Positions 58,728 through 64,000 of a DNA stretch of 64,000 nt are shown here, piece after piece. Position numbers and translations under genes: made by a program. Source of the DNA: DATKWU01 sp964653685. GTDB lineage: Bacteria; Patescibacteriota; Microgenomatia; PFEM01; JAHIFH01. A model generated the notes under the pieces. It made no database searches and had not been told where the DNA came from. It worked only from the letters and a program-made list of their open reading frames with translations. Position 1 is the stretch's first letter; the number at the start of each line of letters is the position of its first letter. The DNA is taken from NCBI GenBank assembly GCA_964653685.1, contig CAZZHA010000001.1, forward strand, positions 1 through 64,000, written 5' to 3'.

Positions 58728-59219
58728 TCACGATCCGGCTATTTTTGTCAATTTGATAACCGTAACGACTCCATTCTTTTCATTTCCCTGAACCCTGGCC
58801 ATAGAACCAAGCTCTAATTTGCTTTTATCACAAACTTCTTCCCCACTACCCAAATCACATTTACTTGAGGCATTAAAGGCGAGATTAGCTGTGTTAGCTG
58901 GCCGACCGGGTGATTCGTAAAGCAAAACCCAATTACCAGTTTGCCTTTCGGCATTAGCATCCCAATCAGTTAAATTGCCTGTCTTATCAAAATTCTCGAC
59001 CAAAACCGGCTGGCTATCTGATTCGTCAAGGTCTTGTTCAGCCTCTTCTATTGGAGCACTTGTCTCTTCGGAACTACTACCAGTGGGTAATTGAATTCCT
59101 GGCAAATTTATTGGTTTCTTGATTATTTTTGCCCCACCATAAACGACTATGGCTCCTACCACCAAAAGAATAATCAAAATTAACAAAGCCGCTCCTTGTT
59201 CGTTTTTTGATTTTCTCAT
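58728..59219 (-). CDS. Pilin-like or signal-anchored secreted protein
   Basis: 163 aa. A short basic N-terminus and hydrophobic helix (MRKSKNEQGAALLILIILLV) resemble a type IV pilin/pseudopilin leader with G in place before A, but the usual E at +5 is missing, so this is tentative. A Ser/Glu/Pro linker follows, then a compact domain with a likely disulfide (CDLGSGEEVC). GGGGGTGAGGAAAG precedes the ATG. No homologue recognised. Confidence 0.5.
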   Translation of the reverse strand: MRKSKNEQGAALLILIILLVVGAIVVYGGAKIIKKPINLPGIQLPTGSSSEETSAPIEEAEQDLDESDSQPVLVENFDKTGNLTDWDANAERQTGNWVLLYESPGRPANTANLAFNASSKCDLGSGEEVCDKSKLELGSMARVQGNEKNGVVTVIKLTKIAGS

Positions 59220-59262
59220 CTTTCCTCACCCCCTTTCTTTTTCCTTTAAAAGGTTCCTAATT

Positions 59263-59289
59263 CTCTCCTGTGGATAAAGTTAGAACTTA
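59263..59289. repeat. tRNA-3'-end-like repeat, copy B
   Basis: Plus strand CTCTCCTGTGGATAAAG then TTAGAACTTA; 16 of 18 bases match copy A from GTGGA to GAACT. On the minus strand GTAAG, loop TTCTAAC, TTTAT pair fully (5 of 5, with wobbles). It includes the GNAT stop codon. Confidence 0.5.
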
Positions 59290-59754
59290 CTCACTAATTT
59301 TCTTTTCTAGACAAATATCTATCTCTAAGTACCCATTACTACGATAAAAATCCAAGGCTTCTCTATTTTCCACATAGCAATTAAGATATATTTTCTGGAA
59401 ACCTTCTCGCTTTGCCCAATCTGTTATGGTGTCTAATATTTTTTTACCGATTCCTTGTTTCTTTTTTTCAGGTATTACTCCTAGATTATCAATTTCAAAA
59501 TACCTACTTTTACGATATGATACTTCTTTTTCTTCGCCATTCGCGTATCCAATCATCTGTCCATCCTCTTCAGCGATCAAAAAACACCCCTTTCTACTTC
59601 TAATTGCTTCTTTGAAATATTTCTCTCCCTGAGGGGTATAGGCAAAGTCCTCAACAGCATCTTCGTCATATTCAGAATTATTCATGAAGATTTGCTTATT
59701 CAATTTTTTTACGGCTGGTAAATCGCGGATCGTTGCTTTCCGGATAGTTATCAC
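59287..59754 (-). CDS. GNAT-family N-acetyltransferase
   Basis: 155 aa. GNAT motifs: IDNLGVIPEKKKQGIGKKILDTITDWAKREGFQKIYLNCYVENREALDFYRSNGY with the acetyl-CoA pyrophosphate loop KKKQGIGK. Acceptor unknown. GTG start, 6 bases after a TGA-TATAAT box and with no Shine-Dalgarno site. Confidence 0.88.
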   Translation of the reverse strand: MITIRKATIRDLPAVKKLNKQIFMNNSEYDEDAVEDFAYTPQGEKYFKEAIRSRKGCFLIAEEDGQMIGYANGEEKEVSYRKSRYFEIDNLGVIPEKKKQGIGKKILDTITDWAKREGFQKIYLNCYVENREALDFYRSNGYLEIDICLEKKISE

Positions 59755-59760
59755 AATTGA

Positions 59761-59769
59761 ATTATATCA
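59761..59769 (-). promoter_or_regulatory. Extended -10 promoter for the GNAT gene
   Basis: TGA-TATAAT on the minus strand, 6 bases before the GTG start. Confidence 0.6.
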
Positions 59770-59820
59770 AAAGTGGTTCAACAATTTTTATCTGAAGTAG
59801 AACATCTATCTTCAAACTTA

Positions 59821-59853
59821 CTCCCTATCGTGGGCGATGTTCAGACTAGTTGG
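59821..59853. repeat. tRNA-3'-end-like repeat, copy C
   Basis: Plus strand CTCCCTATCGTGGGCGATG through GACTAGTTGG, the closest match to copy A. Its T-arm pairing is largely lost. It stands about 190 bases after the stop of the LTD protein gene and 50 bases ahead of the GNAT promoter. Confidence 0.5.
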
Positions 59854-59854
59854 G

Positions 59855-60045
59855 AACAAATTTAAGCAAGAAAAATCTAATAAATGAAACCAAAGATACT
59901 TGTTCGCAGAATCACTCGGGAAGAGAGTGATTAGAGCTGGATAAATGACCGGACAAAAATTTATCATATGTTGATATAGTTATAAATAGTCTCCGCAGGA
60001 AGTCTCACTTCAGGTTTAGGAGTTTGATAGTAAGTGGTTTGTTAT
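59855..60045. other. Intergenic stretch with a short ORF and hairpin
   Basis: No real gene is evident. A 16-codon plus-strand ORF (59884-59934, MKPKILVRRITREESD) ends in a perfect 8-base hairpin AATCACTC / GAGTGATT at 59910-59932. It could be the remnant of a lost gene start. The rest is AT-rich without a recognisable signal. Confidence 0.3.
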
Positions 60046-61560
60046 TTATTTAAATATTTCTCTAAGAAAGCTAAGGATTTTTTGCCAAAAGGTTAGTTTT
60101 GTTTCAGACAAAGGAGTAATTATTGGTTCTGGATTTGAAGTAATTTGTGGTGTGGGACTTGGTTGTTGTTCTATTTTTTCTTTAATCAGTTCTGTTGTCT
60201 GACCCAAGACTTCATTTTCCGAGGTTGTCTTTTTAGCTACAGCCAATTTTTCAGTTTTGGCAGAAATGTAATTAGACCACCTTCCCGGAGCGCAGCCGTT
60301 GCCGGCTCTGATTGTAAAATAATAGGTAGTGCTTGGGGCAAGAGCTTTTATAGTGTAGTTGACTACTCCAATCTTTTGAGCGGAATTAAATTGGGTGCCA
60401 AAACGCCAGTCGCCTTCCTTATAACCATAGGCAATAAAATAATAGGAAACATAATCGGTAACCGGCATAAAATATAAAGTGGCGGAATTTTCAGTGGTAT
60501 CAATTTGAAATAATTTTGGCGCAGTTAAAGGCGGCCAATCTCCACAACCAAGGGCAGAAGTAGAACTTGTAGAAGTAGAACCGGTATCTTCTGCTACCGT
60601 AAAAGTAGTGAAATGGGCAGCCGTAAAAGTAACTAAATGAGTCGTTCGGTTATAACTTAATCCGGACACAATGCCACCAGTATCAGTTTGTCCATCAACT
60701 AATATTTTTGGGCTGTTTAGGGTAATACTATACATCGTTAAAGAAGCTTGGGTATCGGTTAAATCTTTAATGAGGTCAGCGTCAAGGCTGATTACTCCCT
60801 GGGAAATGCTTAATTTGCTGTCTAATGATTGCATCCAGGTCAAAGCATCGCGATCAGTGAAATTCATCTCCGCCAAAAAAGTTATTTTGCCAATGTTTTC
60901 TCCACCTTCACTTTTCAGGAAATATAATCCGGAGATACGGGAAAAGTCGCCTTGATCGCCTAAGTTTGTGGCTACACCTTCATTGGTCATTTGTGTAGTA
61001 ATAGTACTGATTGTTGGACATTCACCAGAACCTGGGTTGCACCATCCGCGAGTAGGAGAAGCGGCCGAATTCCAGGTTTGTTCATCTAAGTTGTAATAGG
61101 CAGATTTGCCTTGTTCTATGGTAACGCCAGTGGCGTCACTCGGATCAGCACCAGGATCACAAGTTTCGCTACCGTACTTTACGGCATAAACACTATTGCT
61201 CTCATCTCTGAAAATTACCAAACAGGCGCCATCATCAGGGATACGAGTGTCATTATCGGTCGCGAAAGTCAAAAAACCGCCGCGGGGGACGCTCCCACTT
61301 AAATCTTGTGAATAGAAATAAGTGTAGTTTGGTTCTGTACCCTGATAAATTACCAATCTCCACCCGGAAAGACTAAGAGCTGTGTCCTGATCAGGATTTA
61401 GCAGCTCAATCCATTCTTCGCCGCCAGCACTAGGCTGCGCTACAAACTCGTCAATCATTACCACAGGATCACCATTTGCCCTTACCGGAGAAATTCTTAC
61501 GACAACGGCAAAAAAAGAGAAACAAAGAAGAAGCAGAAAAACAAAAACTAGTTTTTTCAT
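60046..61560 (-). CDS. Secreted surface protein with lamin-tail domain
   Basis: 504 aa. Signal peptide (MKKLVFVFLLLLCFSFF), then a lamin-tail (LTD) domain: VVMIDEFVAQPSAGGEEWIELLNPDQDTALSLSGWRLV with later GGFLTF and W-x-x-x-A-S-P-T-R-G-W-C. A middle beta domain follows, then a fibronectin-III-like domain (about 340-430) and a Pro/Ser/Thr linker with a short hydrophobic C-terminal end (FWQKILSFLREIF). Probably a cell-surface protein. Alternative ATG at 61572 with AAAGG before it. Confidence 0.75.
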   Translation of the reverse strand: MKKLVFVFLLLLCFSFFAVVVRISPVRANGDPVVMIDEFVAQPSAGGEEWIELLNPDQDTALSLSGWRLVIYQGTEPNYTYFYSQDLSGSVPRGGFLTFATDNDTRIPDDGACLVIFRDESNSVYAVKYGSETCDPGADPSDATGVTIEQGKSAYYNLDEQTWNSAASPTRGWCNPGSGECPTISTITTQMTNEGVATNLGDQGDFSRISGLYFLKSEGGENIGKITFLAEMNFTDRDALTWMQSLDSKLSISQGVISLDADLIKDLTDTQASLTMYSITLNSPKILVDGQTDTGGIVSGLSYNRTTHLVTFTAAHFTTFTVAEDTGSTSTSSTSALGCGDWPPLTAPKLFQIDTTENSATLYFMPVTDYVSYYFIAYGYKEGDWRFGTQFNSAQKIGVVNYTIKALAPSTTYYFTIRAGNGCAPGRWSNYISAKTEKLAVAKKTTSENEVLGQTTELIKEKIEQQPSPTPQITSNPEPIITPLSETKLTFWQKILSFLREIFK

Positions 61561-61898
61561 CACTAAAAACATTTTTACCTTTTTTGATAAAAATGTCAAC
61601 ATCTTATCCATCCACCACATATTGGAATTATTAGGGTAATCAGTTTACCAAAGTCATAAAGGAACCCAGAACCACTGTCTGTCTGGGTCGCTTTGATCTG
61701 AAAGGGAGTGATTTTAATAAGCTTGTCTAAGAAATCAGCCAACGTTCTTGAAAAATGACTCTTGTAGATGTAGGAGAAAGTAAATTCAGAAATGATATCA
61801 ATGTCAGTAAGAATATACCTCTTGATTCCATGTTCGAATCTAACATTTGAAGTTGCGAAGAATATTTAAATTTGCTTAACTTATATTAGAGTTAGAAA
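61561..61898. other. Divergent intergenic region of the two surface-type genes
   Basis: 338 bases without a clear gene. On the minus strand TTGACA (61594-61599) followed after 16 bases by TAAAAA could drive the LTD protein. On the plus strand TATATT lies about 14 bases before the TIM-barrel gene. The middle has no recognisable signal. Confidence 0.35.
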
Positions 61899-63065
61899 AT
61901 GATGAAAATAATTACAGATAAATTAACCGCCCTGAAGAAAATAAAGCTATCCAAACTCCATTTAATACTCATAGCTTTGGGCTTATTGGTTTTACTAGGT
62001 ACAATCTCTGCTATTTATTTACAGAAAAGGCAACAAGGTTTCTTAAGAGAGGGGTCTGGACAACCACAGGGTTGGGGACAAAGACCGGGAGGAGCTCAGG
62101 ATCTCGGCGAACCGCCATCGACCTCTCTCAAACCGCGTTGGAGTGGTTCTATTCCCAAACCCCCCAAAGAAAAGATTACCTACTACAAAGGCATTTGGGG
62201 TGCGACATGGATTTATCCGGAAGAACATTCCAATCTTAAACCTGAACCTGAAAAATACCGCGGTTGGGGAGTGAATATTATTAATATCTCCCCAGGTTTT
62301 GAAATTAACAAAAACGGCGAGGTGCGCTACCCTTTGGACTTCCCTACTTATGAAGATATGGATGCCAGGATTGGCGAAATTGCCGAAATGTTTTACAAAG
62401 AAGATATTTATTTGGCCATGACGATTCAGGTTCATTATAAAGAAGAGTTTGTCCGCGGGGCCGAATGGGGCGGAGAAACGGCTTATATACCCAAGGAAAA
62501 GACACAAATTCCTGGATATTTCAAAAATTTTGACAATATTGTTGTTGATATGGCCAAAATCGCCCAAAAATATCACTTGGAATTGTTTTCGCCGTTAGGT
62601 GAACCGGAGAATGTATTTTACGATCCTAAATTAGCTTCCGATTGGAGTCAACAGGTTCTGCCCAAGGTTAAGAAATACTACAAAGGTAAAGTTTATTACA
62701 AGGGTGATTTACACAAAGGAGAGGGGGACAATATGAACTTCAGAGGCTATGATGTTTTAGGAATTATGCCTCACCCGGCTGAGTTAGCGTATAATTTTAA
62801 GGCTCTCCGAGAAAAAGTGGTTATCAATATGGACAAAGGTCTGGCTTGGGCCAAAAGAGATGGAGTAAATGAGGTAGTCGTAGCCGAACATGGATATGAA
62901 GGAGGGGGCAAGATGTGGCCTGCAGAAAACTTCGATATCCTCTTGGAAGAAAGCAGTAAAAGATTAAACGGGATTTTTTTAAGCGATCCATTTCCAACAG
63001 TTCTAAAAACAAAACAAGGTGAGCAAATTATCTCTGTGATGAAAAGGTGGTTTTCCTCCAAGTAA
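61899..63065 (+). CDS. Membrane-anchored TIM-barrel glycosidase-like protein
   Basis: 388 aa. N-terminal transmembrane helix (about 20-41), a Gly/Pro/Gln-rich linker (50-85), then an alpha/beta domain beginning KGIWGATWIYPEEH. PLGEPENVF sits where clan GH-A enzymes have the acid/base (N-E-P) and VVVAEHGYEGGG where they have the nucleophile Glu, so a retaining glycosidase of GH5/GH53/GH113 type is plausible, acting outside the cell. No exact family is recognised. ATGATG start. Confidence 0.6.
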   Translation: MMKIITDKLTALKKIKLSKLHLILIALGLLVLLGTISAIYLQKRQQGFLREGSGQPQGWGQRPGGAQDLGEPPSTSLKPRWSGSIPKPPKEKITYYKGIWGATWIYPEEHSNLKPEPEKYRGWGVNIINISPGFEINKNGEVRYPLDFPTYEDMDARIGEIAEMFYKEDIYLAMTIQVHYKEEFVRGAEWGGETAYIPKEKTQIPGYFKNFDNIVVDMAKIAQKYHLELFSPLGEPENVFYDPKLASDWSQQVLPKVKKYYKGKVYYKGDLHKGEGDNMNFRGYDVLGIMPHPAELAYNFKALREKVVINMDKGLAWAKRDGVNEVVVAEHGYEGGGKMWPAENFDILLEESSKRLNGIFLSDPFPTVLKTKQGEQIISVMKRWFSSK

Positions 63066-63070
63066 CCAGT

Positions 63071-63098
63071 CTGCTCCGCGGGCAAGACTCGAACTAAC
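63071..63098. repeat. tRNA-3'-end-like repeat, copy D (weak)
   Basis: Minus strand GTTAG, loop TTCGAGT, CTTGC (4 of 5 pairs) then CCGCGGAGCAG, resembling T-arm plus acceptor of a tRNA. It lies 7 bases after the rpsJ stop. Identity to copies A-C is low; the link is by shape, orientation and place. No D-arm or anticodon arm precedes it. Confidence 0.35.
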
Positions 63099-63105
63099 AT
63101 TAAAC

Positions 63106-63414
63106 TTACATCTTGATTTCAATATCAACGCCTGCGGGCATTTCGAGGTGCATTAAGGAGTCAATTGTTTTACTAGTTGGTTCAAGAATATCAATTAATC
63201 TTTTATGAGTAAGAATTTGGAATTGTTCTCTGGCGTCTTTGTCAGTGTGGGGACTGGTGGTAACCGTAATCAGTTTTCGGTGGGTTGGTAAAGGCACAGG
63301 ACCCACTACCTTGGCACCACTAGCTAAGGCTGTTTCTAAGATTTTTTCGCAACTTTCATCGATGACTCGATGATCATACGCTTTTAAACGTACCCTTATT
63401 CTGCCTTTTGGCAT
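63106..63414 (-). CDS. rpsJ: 30S ribosomal protein S10
   Basis: 102 aa. RIRVRLKAYDHRVIDESCEKILETALASGAKVVGPVPLPTHRKLITVTTSPHTDKDAREQFQILTHKRLIDI is uS10 (NusE), part of the 30S head and of antitermination complexes. It follows tuf by 6 bases but, unlike in most bacteria, is not followed by rplC. Confidence 0.97.
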   Translation of the reverse strand: MPKGRIRVRLKAYDHRVIDESCEKILETALASGAKVVGPVPLPTHRKLITVTTSPHTDKDAREQFQILTHKRLIDILEPTSKTIDSLMHLEMPAGVDIEIKM

Positions 63415-63420
63415 TTTTTC

Positions 63421-64000
63421 TTAGGCAATAATTTTACTAATTACTCCCGCTCCGACAGTGTGGCCACCTTCGCGAATAGCAAAACGGAAGCCTTCCTCCA
63501 TGGCAACCGGCTGAATAAGTTTGACTGTCATCTTGGCATTATCACCAGGCATGACCATTTCCACTCCTTTAGCGAGAGTGACTTCACCGGTTACGTCTGT
63601 AGTTCGAACATAAAATTGAGGTTTGTAACCGCTAAAGAAAGGAGTGTGACGACCACCTTCTTCTTTGGTTAAGATATAAACTTCTGCCTCAAATTCTTGA
63701 TGAGGCTTGATGGTACCGGGCTTGGCTAAAACTTGGCCTCGCTCAACGTCTTTCTTTTCAATTCCTCGAAGGAGGATGCCGACGTTATCGCCAGCCTCAC
63801 CTTCATCAAGAGTCTTGCGGAACATTTCAACACCAGTGACCGTGGTTTTTTGGGTATCGCGTAGACCGACAATTTCGATTTCATCACCAACTTTAATTTT
63901 ACCTCGTTCGATTCTCCCGGTAACAACCGTCCCTCGACCTTTAATAGAGAAAACATCCTCAAGAGGCATCAAGAAAGGTTTATCTAAAGGCCGTTTAGGT
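63421..64000 (-). CDS. tuf: Elongation factor Tu, C-terminal part
   Basis: 193 residues visible, running off the window end. PLDKPFLMPLEDVFSIKGRGTVVTGRIERG starts domain 2, and domain 3 has GGRHTPFFSGYKPQFYVRTTDVTGEV and MPGDNAKMTVKLIQPVAMEEGFRFAIREGGHTVGAGVISKI. The GTPase domain lies beyond 64000. The frame is open through the last base, so the ATG at 63972 is internal. tuf-rpsJ is the normal head of the S10 region. Confidence 0.97.
   Translation of the reverse strand, partial: PKRPLDKPFLMPLEDVFSIKGRGTVVTGRIERGKIKVGDEIEIVGLRDTQKTTVTGVEMFRKTLDEGEAGDNVGILLRGIEKKDVERGQVLAKPGTIKPHQEFEAEVYILTKEEGGRHTPFFSGYKPQFYVRTTDVTGEVTLAKGVEMVMPGDNAKMTVKLIQPVAMEEGFRFAIREGGHTVGAGVISKIIA

Noticed and set aside
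58134..59853. Integron attC sites or CRISPR repeats for the repeat family
   Set aside because: The copies are too short, lack paired R/L boxes and imperfect long palindromes, are irregularly spaced and diverged, and no intI or cas gene is present.
59884..59934. A 16-codon ORF as a functional leader peptide or small gene
   Set aside because: No Shine-Dalgarno site, no promoter and no downstream gene on that strand for it to regulate; at best a remnant.
61825..61865. A fifth tRNA-like copy around TTCGAAT on the plus strand near 61833
   Set aside because: The flanks do not pair as a T-stem, orientation is opposite to the other copies and there is no match to the CTCCCTATCGTGG part.
56400..63105. 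A prophage, IS element or transposon in the split S10 region
   Set aside because: No integrase, transposase, phage structural gene or terminal inverted repeat is visible. Only the short tRNA-like repeats hint at recombination.
1..64000. Recoding of TGA as in Gracilibacteria/Absconditabacteria
   Set aside because: TGA ends several well-defined genes at the expected place, for example the nucleotidase at 1427, the CCA-adding enzyme at 18293 and the GltX-GH1 ATGA overlap.

Overview
The window looks like chromosomal DNA from a small-genome bacterium of the Candidate Phyla Radiation (Patescibacteria), most likely the Microgenomates side. That placement is inference. It rests on a ribosomal cluster with no gene for L30 between rpsE and rplO, trimmed versions of universal proteins (AspRS without its GAD domain, MiaB without TRAM, RNase Y without a membrane anchor, a short L2), many small membrane-anchored proteins of unknown function, and dense packing with 1-8 base gene overlaps. 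TGA is used as a stop, so the code is the standard bacterial one.

Layout. 1-7.5 kb: the end of a 5'-nucleotidase, then a minus-strand envelope module (OmpR-type regulator, histidine kinase, secreted helical protein, MacA-like adaptor, MacB-like ATPase and permease, OB-fold-like protein). 7.6-9.2 kb: pyrF-pyrE. 9.2-18.6 kb: GH1 glycosidase, gltX, D,D-carboxypeptidase, aspS, recJ, CCA-adding enzyme. 18.6-23.3 kb: secF, secD, an AbrB-type protein, an HTH-nucleotidyltransferase-like protein, DUF3048 and DUF4446 proteins. 23.3-31.2 kb: small membrane and zinc proteins, a kinase, uppP, RNase P RNA, an AI-2E-type exporter, miaA, an AlkD-like protein, a cupin, miaB. 31.2-37.9 kb: an ABC-2 exporter, HU, RNase Y, recX-recA, tRNA-Pro(GGG), a second cupin. 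37.9-40.9 kb: a redox/metal-type operon (DUF5320, DUF134, thioredoxin-CcdA fusion, YibE/F). 40.9-56.3 kb: a long minus-strand operon from rplC through secY, adk, map, infA and rpoA to rpsI. 56.4-63.1 kb: an accessory stretch with genes on both strands. 63.1-64 kb: rpsJ and the 3' part of tuf.

The most notable structure is that the S10 operon is split. tuf-rpsJ is followed by about 6.8 kb of accessory genes before rplC, and rplC has gained its own consensus promoter and a terminator-like leader hairpin. Four short repeats resembling the 3' end of a tRNA (T-arm plus acceptor), all in one orientation, lie at gene ends inside this stretch, and one lies directly behind rpsJ. They may be integration scars. 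No integrase or transposase gene is visible.

A second window-wide pattern is promoter placement. Many first-of-operon genes carry a -10 box, often extended (TGn), only 6-9 bases before the start codon and lack a Shine-Dalgarno sequence. Many operon-internal genes do have Shine-Dalgarno sequences. This suggests widespread leaderless transcription.
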